From: Letharia columbiana
Taxonomy: Eukaryota; Ascomycota; Lecanoromycetes; Lecanorales; Parmeliaceae
Assembly: GCF_014066305.1 (NCBI RefSeq)
Contig: NW_023501064.1
Coordinates: forward strand, 62,001 to 126,000
Direction: 5' to 3'
DNA: 64,000 bases
Shown: positions 19,946-32,724 of the stretch, in pieces
Layout of the letters: each line of letters opens with the position of its first letter
Numbering within the stretch: position 1 is the stretch's first letter
The notes under the pieces: model-generated
The model's database searches: none
What the model was told of the DNA's origin: nothing
The model's input: the letters and a program-made list of their open reading frames with translations, nothing else
Made by a program: the position numbers and the translations under genes

Positions 19946-22198
19946 TCAATTTCCCCCCGCATAAACCCTGTCAATCTCCTTCTGATACTTCGACACAAGA
20001 GCTCTACGGTTAATCTTCTGTGCAGCTGTAGTCAACCCCTACCAGCTTGTAAGTACAGACCATCTCAGTTTACAGCGAGATCGGTGTGCTTACATTTGCT
20101 GAGTTCCACTCTTCATCGGACAAGACCACGCCGTCAATGATCTCAATGCCAGCCAACCCACCACCTCTGCCAGCAGCCTGCATCTCCTTCAACACGATAC
20201 TGTTCAACTTTTTGCTATGAACAAGGTCTTCAATGCCGTTGCCTTCAATGCTGTTCTCCTCCGCTAGTTTCTTGAGAGCCGGCTCAGCGGGCACGATAAT
20301 TGCAACAGGTCTATTTTTGTCGGTCGCAGCATAGACGCAGATGTTGGCCACTACTGTTGCGGAACGGTAAATAGACTCCAGCTATGTTCCAATTAGTCAA
20401 TACTCAAATCTGAAGGGCTAGGGTATCAAACCTTCTCAAGAGCAATATATTCACCGTTGAGTGTCTTGACAAGATTTTTCTTGCGGTCAATCATTCTGAG
20501 GTGTCCGTTCTTATCGAATTCGCCAATGTCGCCCGTCTTGAACCAACCATCATCGGTTAGGGTTTCCTTTGTCTCCTTCTCGTTCTCGAAGTAGCCTTGG
20601 AAGACAGGAGGTCCTCTAATCCAGACCTCGCCCTGAGGTGGATTATTGGAGGCGAAGTATCCGGCGTCTGGGAAGTCAACAAGTTTGATTTCGACGGAAG
20701 ATGGAATGTCTCCCAGAGCGTTATCGGTCCAGTGCATAGGATCGTTCAGAGCGCCCATTGCAGTTGTCTCCGTAAGGCCGTACCCCGATATCATGGGAGT
20801 GATGGCCAGAGAGATAAAGCGTTGGGTATCCCTTGCGATGGGTCCACCCCCGTTCATGCAGACACGCAGCTGACCACCAGTCGCATCCTTGATCTTCTTG
20901 AAGACCACAGAATCGAGAATTGCTGTTCCTGGCAACCCGGTAGACATCAGGAAACTCTTTGCAGCAAGCGCGCTCCAGAAAAGATTCTTCACTACCATGC
21001 CCGACTGGTTTACCTTGGCAATGACACCTTTCTTCACAGACTCCCAGACCGCTGGGACACCCACCAAGATGGTCGGTTTGAATTCGCGGATGTCTCCCTT
21101 ACAGTTGCGCACGGAGGTATCGGAAAGTGTCTTGGGACTGCCGTAGCCCATGGTACCGCCCCAATATAAGCATGCGTTCTCGAAGACAAACTCTAGAATA
21201 TGAGCCTGAGGAAGATATGTAAGCAGCCTGTCTCCAGGTCCGATGTATTGGCCGATGATCGTAGTCACACCAGCAATGGATGCGACAACAGCGCTGTGCT
21301 TGATGAGAACACCCTTTGGGGCACCAGTGGAACCAGATGTGTACATAATGCAGCAGAGATCGTCTGCCGCTGGGGGTACAGGATCCACCGGGTTGTTCTC
21401 GCCAAGTTGCCTCAACTCTTCGAAGCTAAGGATTGTCAGATAATCGTAGGTGCTCTTCAGCTTGTTGATGTTCTCCTCCTTTACTTCTCCGTCTCCATTG
21501 TAGATCACGAACTTGATCTCTCTTGCTTCCTTCAGAGGATTGACCAGGGTCTTGAGTAGATGTGGATCACAGAAGATAGCCTTCGCTTTTGTCTGAACAA
21601 GAGAATGCTTCAAACCTTCTTCTCCCAATGTATCGTATGCCGTGGCTATTGGCATTGACTGTGAGACTGCACCATGTGACATGGCAAGCCAGTGGGCGCT
21701 GTGAAGAGCATAATTAGCTATAAAGTTGCTCGTGCATGAAGAGAATAGAAGGCCTTGCCTTGTGCCTGAAAACAATTGCAAGCGGTCGCCTTTGATCATT
21801 CCAAGTTTCCGTAGACCAGCTCCCATCTGAAGAGCTAACCTCTCGTACTCGCTGAAGCTGATGTAGCTGTAGCCGCTCAACTCGAAGAAAGACCAGTCCT
21901 TGTTGACCTCTTCTGTCTTACCATCGACCATCTTCTTAACCTTTTTCGTCTCATGGTGGGTCTTGACCAACTTCCTTGAGCCTAAGGCTTTGGCATTCCC
22001 GAACCTGTCGGCGCTCCGCTTCAAGATATCAAAGATGGTTGTGACATCTTCCGAGGGGGTAGTGACCAGCTTGTCCTTGGAGTCAGGATGTCTTCGAGGT
22101 ATTGTTTCGCCCTTGACAGGCTCGTAACCGGGTGCTTCGACGGTGAAGGGACCACTTTGGGACATGCGCGGCTGCAATTGTTGAGTCTTTTTCGACAT
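19946..22198 (-). CDS. faa1: Long-chain-fatty-acid-CoA ligase (Faa1/Faa4 type)
   Basis: Three exons, 20432-22198, 20094-20381 and 19946-20038, encode 715 residues, normal for fungal Faa1/4. The AMP-binding signature is present (CCIMYTSGSTGAPKGVLIKH), followed by GYGLTETTAMGALNDP and the fatty-acyl-CoA synthetase motif (DDGWFKTGDIGEFDKNGHLR, then DRKKNLVKTLNGEYIALEKL). The enzyme activates long-chain fatty acids to acyl-CoA through an acyl-adenylate, for lipid synthesis, protein acylation and beta-oxidation. The C-terminus (VYAGGN) lacks an obvious peroxisomal PTS1, so a lipid-droplet, ER or cytosolic form is more likely. The first ATG (22198) is used; MSQSGPF, 12 codons later, is an alternative. 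It is the last clear gene before the gene-free and AT-rich region. Confidence 0.95.
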
Positions 22199-22561
22199 GT
22201 TGAGAGTTCGTTATGATGAAGGATGTGTATATGAAAAGGGTTGTTTTCTCCACTAAAAGCCGTTGCGGTGATGGTGCAGCCTACGGCGAGACTCGTGGCT
22301 GGTGGCAGGTAAAGTAGGTGCCCGCTGAAGCGTAGATTAACCTCGGTTCCGAACTTTCGATGATGTAATTTTTCAACACTCCGTAGCTTTATTACCTCGA
22401 CTCGCCGTAATATCGTAATATTAGAACATGTCGAGTTCGTACGAACTTGATTTTTCTCTTTATCTCGTTTTCAGACTGTCTTAATTATTGCTATACATTG
22501 TGTCATGTCTCTTGATGTGTTGACGGCGGGCTCTGTGTCGCTACCTACAGGGCACCGGTGA
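22199..22561. other. Upstream region of acyl-CoA synthetase gene
   Basis: Normally composed DNA that should hold the promoter of the minus-strand synthetase gene. No ORF or RNA gene is recognised. It ends at the 49-bp inverted repeat. Confidence 0.45.
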
Positions 22562-22610
22562 TAATCGTATCTACCCCCATTCGCGCCATCTTAAATCCGA
22601 TAATTCCGAC
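22562..22610 (+). repeat. Left copy of 49-bp long-range inverted repeat
   Basis: These 49 bases (starting TAATCGTATCTACCCCCATT) recur in inverted orientation at 44584-44632 with a single mismatch. The two copies bracket the entire 22-kb gene-poor and RIP-mutated region. A RIP-changed relative of the inner part (AAATCCGATAAATCC, about 4926 on) sits at the left edge of AT-rich block 1. It could be the terminus of a transposon family; no target duplication was found. Confidence 0.7.
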
Positions 22611-23266
22611 GCAACACCAAAATGCCTACCTTTCACCAAATTTATATGGCAAACTAGCACAATAATATTGATCTTTCATTACTATTAAGGCTTCTATATC
22701 GGAGAGCCTAAATCACCGTTTTTTGGGCCTTATCGGCCTACCATGTCTTGAAAAAACCGTCACTACCTCTTCTTCTACTACCTCTTCTTCTTCTATCTCT
22801 TACCGAACTATGTATGTGGGAAGGAGGCATGATATAGTAGGAGATGCCTCCGCCAAGGCCCGCTAGCCATAGGGCTGAGTGGTGTGTCAAGGGTACGCTC
22901 GTAACACTACCCCCCCCTCTCAATAGCCATGGCCCCCATGGCTGGTAGACCGGGAGATGCACGCCCATTGCTTGCCCTGTGTCTCCAAACATCCATAGTC
23001 CCTGTAGGCCTTGATTGGAGAAGATTTGCCGAGGTGTAGCGGTAGCAGTCGAACATCGGATGGTTTCAATTCGTTCAAAAAGACCATGTCCGAGGTATTG
23101 CCGGGCCGCATGCTGGTCTTGACTGTGCCATGCCTGCCATACCCACATTGTCCTTCAGAGATCCTGGAGATATTGGCCATATCTTGCCTGCGTGCCAGCA
23201 AGATTCTCCGAGTTCTTCTCCTTGCCCAGTCTTCTTGCCATAGTCCTCCACTTTTTTTTTTGCCTT

Positions 23267-23471
23267 CAACACCTACTGGCAGCCTGGCCTGGGAGCTTCA
23301 CTGTAGATTTGCCCTGCGTCTCCCATGCTCTTGCCATCAAGTCCATCGGTAGAATTGAAGAAAATCCAACGCATGCATATGTCATCCTCCAACACCTGTT
23401 GGCAGCCTGGCCTGGGAGCTGCACTGTAGATTTGCCCTGTGTCTCCCATGCTCTTGCCATCAAGTCCATCC
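23267..23471 (+). repeat. Two-copy direct repeat, about 82-bp unit, period 123
   Basis: The segment starting CAACACCTACTGGCAGCCTG at 23267 recurs at 23390 (CAACACCTGTTGGCAGCCTG) and continues for about 82 bp to GCCATCAAGTCCATC in both. Differences are few and mostly C/T or C/G changes. The spacer is unrelated. No coding function is evident. Confidence 0.8.
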
Positions 23472-23713
23472 ATTCCATCCTTTGTCTCAACTCGTAACCA
23501 TCTTGCTTCGTAGTGCTATCCATTGCATCCATCCGCTTTGTAAGCCTACCGCTTCGACTGCCGGTACCCCGTAGGCCTACCCGTCCTAAGCTGCCATAGC
23601 GAGTACTCAGCAGCCAATGACCTGACTGACATAGACCACTTCCGTAAACTCATGCACTTGTCGATTCGTAGGTGTGGTAGGTGATAAGAATCGAATGTGT
23701 TGAATGCCATTTG

Positions 23714-23890
23714 GTAGCAGGCTCACTATGTGTGTTGTCGACATGCTCAGTGAAGAGATCGTACGTTTGCTGCCATTGTAGCAGGCTCACTGTGTGTGTT
23801 GTCGATATGCTCAGTGAAGAGGTCGAATCGTAATCGTGTTGTCGGGTCTGTTCCCGTCGCCATTGTAGCAGGCTCACTATGGTGTGTGGG
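23714..23890 (+). repeat. Degenerate minisatellite, three copies
   Basis: The motif GTAGCAGGCTCACT starts at 23714, 23778 and 23865. The first two copies continue identically in character (TGTTGTCGAYATGCTCAGTG) for about 45 bp; the third breaks off sooner. Each copy is preceded by GCCATT. No gene is associated. Confidence 0.75.
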
Positions 23891-24199
23891 GGTGGTGTTT
23901 GTCTGTCAATTTCTTTCTGATTCGCTTGCAGTACGAATGGTCCAGCGGTGCTTTATCCCTCCTGCTGTCCAGAGGCCGTTCCGTCATGCCGAAACGAATT
24001 ACCCGTTTGGTGGGCTGACCCAAGGATACGATGCCTTAAGTTCCTGTCTTGACCTCAACCGGTCGTGGTGTCTTGGTCTCAAGTTAGTATCTTGACAAAG
24101 CCCTTGCCAGCGCGTTTGTTTATTAACCATTCGTCCGCTAATCCGAATGGGCGTGAGTGTGCGTTGATTGGCCCGTATGTGTTTCTCTTCGGGTCTTTT

Positions 24200-24385
24200 T
24201 TCGAGAAATCTTACTAGCGTAACTTAATATATCGCTTTTTTTTCTTTCTTCGAGAATCGAGAATCGTTTATAGCTTAAGCTTAATTAATTAATCATAATT
24301 AAAATTAAGAAATATCTTTTTCTTCTTTATAAAACTTCTTTTCTAGAAGTATATATATGCTTCTTATATAGTATCTCTAATAATT
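24200..24385 (+). repeat. Left copy of candidate outer terminal direct repeat
   Basis: From TCGAGAAATCTTACTAGCG to CTTATATAGTATCTCTAATA, this stretch matches 41239-41420 in the same orientation, with differences mainly of C/T type plus a small indel (GAGAATCGAGAATCG). It lies exactly where composition switches to RIP-type, consistent with being the 5' LTR of the older retroelement. LTR ends and a target duplication could not be confirmed. Confidence 0.5.
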
Positions 24386-27300
24386 AATAATAATATTACG
24401 ACTTTTCTATATTCTTTAATTATTATTCTTATTATTTTTTATATTAAAGATACTATTCTTATATTAAAAAGTTTTACTTCTATTACTTTCTTAAAGAAAG
24501 AATCTTTTTTTAAAAGGAAGGATCGCTATAAAAGCTATTTAATTCCCTCTTATCTTTTTAAATAACTTTTCTTCTCTTAAAGAAAACTTATCTTTTATTT
24601 TTAATACCTTTGTTTTTTAATAAGACTTTCTTTTTATTTCTTTTTATATCTTCTTTTATAATAAAGTATAATTATTTATAATCGACGAAGTTAGAAAATC
24701 TATATTAAATAGAATTAACGATTTTACTTATTTTTTAATTTTAAGCTTTCTTAATAAAAAATCTTAAACTAGTATAAGTAAATTCTTAATAAGAATTATT
24801 ATTAGATTATTAAATCGATTATATAGACTTACGATTTACTTATCGATATTCTTTATAATTAAGATTTATATATTTAATAAGATTAATCTTAGAGTATTAA
24901 CTTAATCTCTCTTTCGAAAAATACTTAATTAGGAAAACCTCTTATCTATTCTCTTTTCTAAAATTATAATTTTAAATTTATAAATACTCTAATAAAAGTA
25001 GTTATTATCTTTATTTATAAAATTTATTATTATATAAATAGTAATTATTTTCTTATCTAATAAGTTAGAATAACTTAATTTAAATTTAAAAATATCTTTA
25101 TTTTTAAGAATTTAAGCTTTAATTTAAGAGGTTATATAAATATCTTTCTAGAGTTATTATCTTCTTCTTTTCTTAAAATAACTTAATCTTCTCGTCTTAA
25201 TAGAACTTCTTTTTTTAAGCTCGATAAAGATAAAGAAAGAAGACTTATTAATTTTTTCTTATTATTATTTATAACTCTTATATAAAAACCTTAATCTCTT
25301 TATTAATCTCGATCTTTATCTTTCTTTTTATCGCTTTTAAATTCTATATTAAAAGTAAATTAGACTTTAAGAAAGTTAAGTATATTAAATTTCTAGAATC
25401 TCTATATAGTAATAAACTTAATAAATAAAATTCTCTTTTTATCGAGTTAAGCTATATTTAATAAGATATTAAAAAATAATAATAAAGAATATCGAAATTT
25501 CTTAAGTATAGGATTTTCTAATAATAAATTTAATAGATTAATTTTTAATTAGTTAAAAGCTTTTAATTTAGAAAATATTACTTTAAAATTTAATTTTAAT
25601 AAAAATTAGCTTTTATAAAATTAAGAGAGTCTTTAATAAATATTATCTTCGCTTATAAAAGTAAATTTAATAATATAATAGATTATATTATAAGTTATAT
25701 AAATAACTTTAAATAATTTATAACTCTTTTCTAATATTATAGATTTAATAAATTTATAAAATCTTTTAGAATCTTTTAAATAAGCTACTTCGAGAAAATC
25801 TAATAATAATTTTTATATCTTTAATCTAGAATTCTTTTATTTAGATCTTAAAGAATTATATAATATTAATAATATTATTTTTAATAATAAAGAAATTATA
25901 TATTAGAAAGTATATTCTTATATTAATATATAAAAGACTACGTTATAATTAAAGAAGAGAATATTATATATATAAATCTCTTAACTTATTTTTAAGAAGC
26001 TATCTTATTTTAATAACTAAATACTTTATTTTAAGACGAGAAAAATATAATAATATAATTTTAAATAGAATTAAGAAGAACGCTTACTCGACTATAAGAT
26101 TATTTTAAAATATTTATATTCTTAACTTTAAATTAATTTATAAGATAAATTTATACTTTTAATAATATTAATAATAGATATAATCTTATAAGCTATATAT
26201 AAAGTATCTTTAAATATATTATATAAATAGAAATCTTTATAAAGTATATTTAAGTTATTTAGATATAAAATTACTTAAAAATCAAATTATAAATAAATAT
26301 ATCGCCTTTAATTTCTTAAATTATACTTCGCGAATTTATAAAGAAACTTAATAATAGAAAGAAGCTATAATATTATTTTAATTAATAAAAAAATTATAAT
26401 ATAAAAATATATAAAAAAAGTTTAAGATTAAGAATAAGAGAGAGATAGAAATTAAGATTATAAATAACGATTTAATAAGAATAGATTTTTTTATAAAGAA
26501 TAATAAGATAGATTTTAAAAAGCTTAAAAGCGATTATTTCTTTCTTCTCGCTCTTTTATAATAGATTTATAAATATATAATACTTATTCTTATTAGTTAA
26601 AATTATTATATCTAGATTATAAATATTAATAATAATCAAATTTCTCTATATATCCCTTTTATACTTTTTAAACTTATACGCTTTATTAATAGAATTAAGA
26701 TAATTAAGTATCTTCTTATATATAATTATCTAAATAATAATTTCTATAGACTTCGCTTTAGACTTAGATTTAGACTTAGACTTTGATTATAACTTTAAGA
26801 AATTAAGCTTTAAAAAACGCTTTATTAACTTTTAAGTAGTTATTTATAATTATAATTAAAAACGCTTAACTAAATTAATTATAATATTTAAATTAAATAA
26901 ACTATTAGAATTATAATAGATATTTATTTTATTTAATTAGATAATATAACGATAATTAAAGATATAATAATTAGAAATTTATAGAGAATATCTATATCTT
27001 AATTCTCTATAGAAAGTATACTTTTATAATCTTAAAAATAAGAGCTTTATTTCTAAGAGCTATTATAAAGACTATAATCTTATATATTTATAGAATTCTT
27101 TAATATATTATATAAGTAGTAATAATTATTTTTATAATATATATAAGAATAAGACTTTAGAAGATAAGAAATTCGATTATAAGAATAAGAAAGTCGACGT
27201 TAAATTTATCTTAATTATTTATTATATTATTATAAGTAAGATAGAAGATTTATTAATTTATCAAAAATATTAAAAGAAGTTTTTATCTAATAATTAGTTA

Positions 27301-28649
27301 TATATTTATTTTAAAAAGAAATCTTATTATTAAATAGCCTCTTTAAAGAATATTAAAAAGATTTCTAAAGAGAAGAATTCTATACTTAACTTACTATTAG
27401 AGAAATCGATATAAATATTTAAATAAATACTATTAATAAAAGTATTTATTTCTAAGAAACTCGAGTTAATTAAGTTTATAATATCTATAAATTTAAATAA
27501 TAAAATAATCTTTCGATTATAGTATTATCTTATTAGACTATTTAGTCTTTCTTTAAAAGTTTTATTAAAATTAGAATATCTAAATATCGAATATCTAATA
27601 AGTATAGAAAATCGAGTTTTCTTAAAGAGATTAATATTTTTATTCTCTATTAAGAAGTATATAGCTTTAATTATCTTATATAAAATTAATTTAAATTAAT
27701 ATTTTATTAATAAATAAATTATTCTTTCTTTCTTTATAAAAGATAAAACTTTAAAAAAAAAATTTATTATAATTAAGTTTATTCGAGATATATATATTAT
27801 AAATAATCTTAAGATAAATCTTTTAATAAAAATAAATATACTCGATTTAGAAGAAGTAGTAATTAATCTTTTATAGAAGAAAGTAATTTTTATTAAGTAT
27901 AGAAATATCGCTATATTAATATAAGTTATCGCTAAAAATAATATAAGAATTTAATAAATTATAAAATTAAAATAATATTAAGTTATTTCTTTAAAATCTA
28001 TTAAATTTATTACTATATCTTTATAAGATAAAAACTTACTTTCTAATTAAGACTTTCTTTTTAAATTAGAAATAAATAAAGTTTATATATATCTTATAAA
28101 TATAAATTTCAACTTTATTTCTATTCGAAATAATAATATTACTTTACTTATAATATCTTATTATTATAAAATTAACTTTATAATTAAATATAAAGCTAAA
28201 GAAGATTATTTAATTTAAATAAAGAATTATTTTTTAATAACTAAGATATTTAAAGATAAAGAGTTTATATTTAAGAAATTTATTAATCTTATTATATTAA
28301 AGTTAGCTATCGAAAAAGTAATTATAAATCTTATTTTAAAAATCTAGCTATCTAATAAAATTATTATTTATAAAAAAATAAAAAAATATCGATATAATAT
28401 AGAGTATCTTAGAAGAAAATTCTTATATTTAAAAAGATTTTAACGATATTATTAATCTTTCTAAATTAAAATAATTATAAATATTAATTATTATAAATTA
28501 ATAATTTTCTATAACGAAGTTAGAGAATAAGATTTATTCTCTAACTTTAAAGAATTATAAGCTTATTAATAAAAAGTTTAATAAGATATATATATAAGAT
28601 AAGATAAGCTAATCTAAGAAATTAACTTTTTTTACTTTCTCTATTTTTA

Positions 28650-30687
28650 TAATTTATAAAATAATTTATATTAGATCTAAGAAAATATCTAAATAAAAAA
28701 AAAAAGTTATTATTAATATTAGAGATCTTAATAAAATTATAATTTTTAATAATTATTCTCTTTCTTTATAGAATAATATAATTATAATAATTTAAGAATA
28801 TATTTTTATTAATATAATTAATTATAATAAATAGTTTTATCTTTTTTTAATAAAAAAAGATTATTAATAACGATTTATTATAATATCTTATTAAGAATTA
28901 AAGTACTTTAATATAATAATAATAAACTCTAAAAATTTAATATTTTATATTTAGAGGAAAATAAATAATTTTCTTTATTTATATTATTATTTTATTAGAT
29001 ACTATATAAATAATATTATTATCTTTTCTCGAAGTATAAAAGATTATTTTAAGCACTTAAGAACGATCTTTTCGCCTCTTCGCGAAATTTAACATCACTC
29101 TTAAATCTAAAAAATTCTATTTTAAATGTTTATTAATTACGCTTCTAGAATAGAAGATAAATATATTTTATTTTATTATCATCGAGAAAAGAGTTATAGC
29201 GATTAAGAAAATATAATTTCTTATACTTTTAAAAGTATTTAAAATCTATATAGAAATAATAAACTAGTTATAAAGAAACGTTAGATACTTTATATAGATT
29301 TCTAAACTATTATAACGTTTAAAGATAAAACTCTTAAAGTAATCTTTAATCTTTAGATAATTATCTTTATAGAAATTTCTTAAAAATTATAAAGATTACT
29401 TCTATTAAAGAGAAAGTAAAGATTTTTTATATTTTATAATAAATATTAATTATAAAAATTTATTTATATTATTATAACGTTAATTATTAACTTTATATTA
29501 ATCTCGATAGATCTAAAAAGTATAATTTTAAAGTTATAATATATTATATAGTAAATAATTCTTAAGAAAATTCTTTTTTTAAGATGAATATCTAACTTAT
29601 TATATTTCTATCTAAGCTTTTAAACGTCGTAGAGTTATATTATTAATTAATAGAATTAAAAGTAATTATTTTAATTTAGATCTTAAAGAAGATTTCTTAT
29701 ATACTAAGTTAAAGAATAAAAAGAAGATTATTATTTTTACTAATTACTCTATTATTATCGATATTATTTATTAAATTATACTTTCTTCTTTATTCTCTAA
29801 TCGAATAAATTTATAGCTTATATATATTTTATAATATATCTTTTAACTTAATTTAGATATTCGATAGAGATCTTAATAAATAAAATATAATTTTTAATAT
29901 TTTATTTAAATTACTTTATAAATAATTAAATAGATTTAACGCTTAAAATCTAGGGATTTTTAATAAGATTCTTATATATAATTTAAAACTCGTAGAAATA
30001 TCTAAGAAATTTCGTATTAAACTTATATTTAACTATTAAGAGAATAAGAAATAATTAAAAATTCTCGATACTCTTATCACTTAAAAGATATAGCTTCTCG
30101 AGAAATAAGAGTTTATAAAATATATTAAATTCTCGAATATATAATTTCTACTTCGAGATAAAATTATCTACTATTAAGATAAGTTTAATAAATAAAAATA
30201 ATTTTATATTCTAAAAAAGATAAAGTAGAAGATTTTTAAGCTTATTTATAATAATTATAATTATATTAATTTCTTTATATTATATAACAAAATCGTAAAG
30301 ATCTACTATATAATATATTTAACTTTAAAACGCTATATCGTTTATTATTTAAATTATTAATTAAATTAAATTATAAGATATACTCTATATAAGAGTCTTA
30401 AACTTATTATAACTTCTTCTTTAATTTTCTATATAATTATTATCGATTTTATTCTAGTACTATTATTTCTAAAAAATAAATTTAATATAATAATAACTAT
30501 TATTAATAAGTTTTTTAAAAGGAATATATATATATTAGAGAAAGATATATAGAATATTATCGAATAAGTAAAAGTCTTACTTCTTACTCTCGCTAATTAA
30601 AAAATCTCTAAAGCTATTATTTTAGATAGAGATCTAAAATTTCTTTTAAATCTTTAAAAAGCTATCTTTAAAATCTTAAAATCGAAA
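28650..30687 (+). pseudogene. Older Ty3/Gypsy pol relic: RT, RNase H and integrase start
   Basis: Plus-strand translation, read through many stops, keeps Ty3/Gypsy order. Reverse transcriptase fragments such as KVIINIRDLNKIII occur near 28.70-28.80 kb and IFSRSIKDYFKHLRTIFS near 29.0 kb. RNase H-like sequence follows, then integrase near 30.43-30.69 kb (NKFFKRNIYI, LLLTLAN, AIILDRDLKF, AIFKILKSKLL). The frame is cut at 30687 by the 5-bp target duplication and LTR of the younger element, and resumes at 37683. Gag-like sequence presumably lies between 25 and 28.5 kb, but I could not read motifs there. Non-functional. Confidence 0.7.
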
Positions 30688-30692
30688 CTTCT

Positions 30693-30856
30693 TATTACGA
30701 GCGTACTCTTGATATACCCCTTAGTTTTATAGCTAGCGAGCCTTGGCGGAGGTATTCCCTATTATATTATACCTCCTTTTCACCTATATAATTCGATATC
30801 TTAGTTATCTTATTTAATATATCTATATTAATATTATATCTATATCGATTCTAATA
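30693..30856 (+). repeat. 5' LTR of nested Ty3/Gypsy element
   Basis: This 164-bp copy matches 37514-37677 and differs mostly by C-to-T and G-to-A. For example it reads ACTCTTGATATACCCC where the 3' LTR reads CCCTTGACACACCCC. It is the more heavily mutated of the two. Confidence 0.88.
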
Positions 30857-32682
30857 CTATAACTAAGATTAACTTACTTATTTTATTTATATTAGCGAAT
30901 AAATTTAAAAAAACGCGTTAGTAAGAGCTTTAGTAAGAAATTAAGTTAAGTTATTATATTTTTAAATAAGTCTATTAGATAGATAAATCGATTTTAAAGA
31001 GCTTAAAAGAAATAGCGAAACGATCTCGATAAATAGTAGTTGAGAGATAAAGAAGGCATTAGACTATTCATATAACTAGCGAATCGAAAGAAATAGCTAA
31101 TATTATCTTATATTTTCATATTTAAAATATATATTAATAGTACTACTACAACTTTATATACTATAACGTCTAAGGTTTTAACGAGGCCTTAATTAGATAA
31201 GAAACGGCCGAGTTATAGTTAATTTAGAATACTATTCTCTAAATCGAAACTTTCTCACATATAACTTCTCTACGAGATAAGAGACCCTCTAAGCGAAGTA
31301 AGTATACTCGAAAGACTATTATTTAAAGCACTTATAGTCTTCTTAATATCTTAAATAATTAAGAGATAAGTATATTAAGCCCCCGTAAAGAAATAATCTC
31401 GCTTTAAGCTTTATAGTAAAAATTTTTATTCTTAATATCGAATAATTTCGACGCGTCTTCGAGAAACTTTACTACTCTCTAATATATCTGATATCTTTAA
31501 CACCTATTCTTTCGAAGTATTTAAACTCCTCTTCATCTTATTCTTATAGCGAAATTCAACATCGAAAAAATAGATTAAATTAAGACTCTACTAGAGTAAA
31601 TTAAGTTTTAATAAATATTAGTTTTATTAGATAATACTTTTAATAAGGCGAACTCTATAAATATATCTTAGAATATCGCTAATGATCTATAACTACAATA
31701 TTAGATTAAGCACTAACCCGACGAATTTATAACTATACTAAATGAAATTCGTTAGGAGAGAGACGATTTTCGAAAGATTACTATTTAATATTACGTCGTC
31801 GTTATAAAAAAGAACTTAACTATAAACGATTTATATTAGGCCTATAGAATAACCGAGAAGATAAATTAACTAGTTTAAGACTTTTAGAAGAATATAACTT
31901 CTATATAGCGGAAAGTTAATAGCCTTAAGATATAGTTAATAAAAGACTTACGGCTATTATCGATTGAGGAAGAACATACGCCTAGACGTTTAAAAGAGAA
32001 ATCAGTTAAGATTCTAGATCTACCTCTATTTATCGACGATAGCGACTCTATCTAAGACGACTAATCTTCTAGAATAGAATAGAAATTTAAGACTAATAGC
32101 GATTATTACCTTATCGAAGACTTTAAGATAATTTATATAGTCTTACGACTAGGCGGTAAGACTATATAATATATAATATATAGAAGACTTCGAAACTTTA
32201 CTAACTCGTATTAGTTTTTTACTAAGATTATAGATAAGTTAGTCGATATCTATAAGAACTTAGATCGACGTAGTAATGTATTACGTAATATATATACTCT
32301 ATAATAAGAAATTCAACTCTTTATCGACTTCTATTTAAACTTTATTTAACTAAGTATTATTCTTAGCTATAACGAAATTCTTATACTAGAGAATTATCTT
32401 CTTAAGAAATTAAGAAAGAAATTAAAAGAGATATAATAGATCGTAGAAGATTTTACTATCTTAAAAACTATAAAAGAATATCTTTAAAAGCTAAATAACT
32501 TATAACGTGCTAATTATAAGGATTTTAAGTTTATAAAGACTACTATCAAGTTAACTATAATACGAATATCGACGATAGTATTCGCGACTAATATACGTTT
32601 TATACTTATTATCAAGTTTAATTTAAGTATAATTACTACGCCTCTAAATATTATAATCGATTTAAAATTAAGAGAACTAATA

Positions 32683-32724
32683 TACTATAACTACGATAAG
32701 AAAGGCTACTATTAAAAGGACTAT
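32683..32724 (+). pseudogene. Gag CCHC zinc knuckle relic
   Basis: In one frame the codons read Y-Y-N-Y-D-K-K-G-Y-Y-stop-K-D-Y. Spacing fits a retroviral-type CX2CX4HX4C knuckle in which Cys (TGC/TGT) and His (CAC) codons have become TAC/TAT and a Gln codon has become TAA. All are transitions expected from RIP. Confidence 0.65.

Larger units (their letters stand above)
22611..24190. other. Base-balanced tract with repeats, no credible gene
   Basis: About 1.6 kb of normal base composition without a protein I can support. The longest frame (minus, 22738-23148) starts in an odd context and is low in complexity. The tract contains Pu/Py simple repeats near 22765-22800 (CCTCTTCTTCTACTACCTC) and two minisatellite clusters. 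It looks like repeat or relic DNA that escaped RIP, lying between the synthetase gene and the RIP block. Confidence 0.45.

Noticed and set aside
22738..23148. 136-codon minus-strand frame with Gly-rich and Arg-rich runs
   Set aside because: The Arg run comes from a CT-rich simple repeat read on the other strand; no recognisable fold or good start context.
23192..23532. Plus and minus frames with an internal protein repeat (LLAAWPGS... or DGLDGKSMGDTGQ...)
   Set aside because: The repetition only mirrors the DNA-level 82-bp direct repeat; frames exist on both strands, so this is minisatellite, not a repeat protein.
23714..23890. Repeat cluster considered as a CRISPR-like array
   Set aside because: Units are irregularly spaced (64 and 87 bp), spacers are not comparable in size, and the organism is a fungus.
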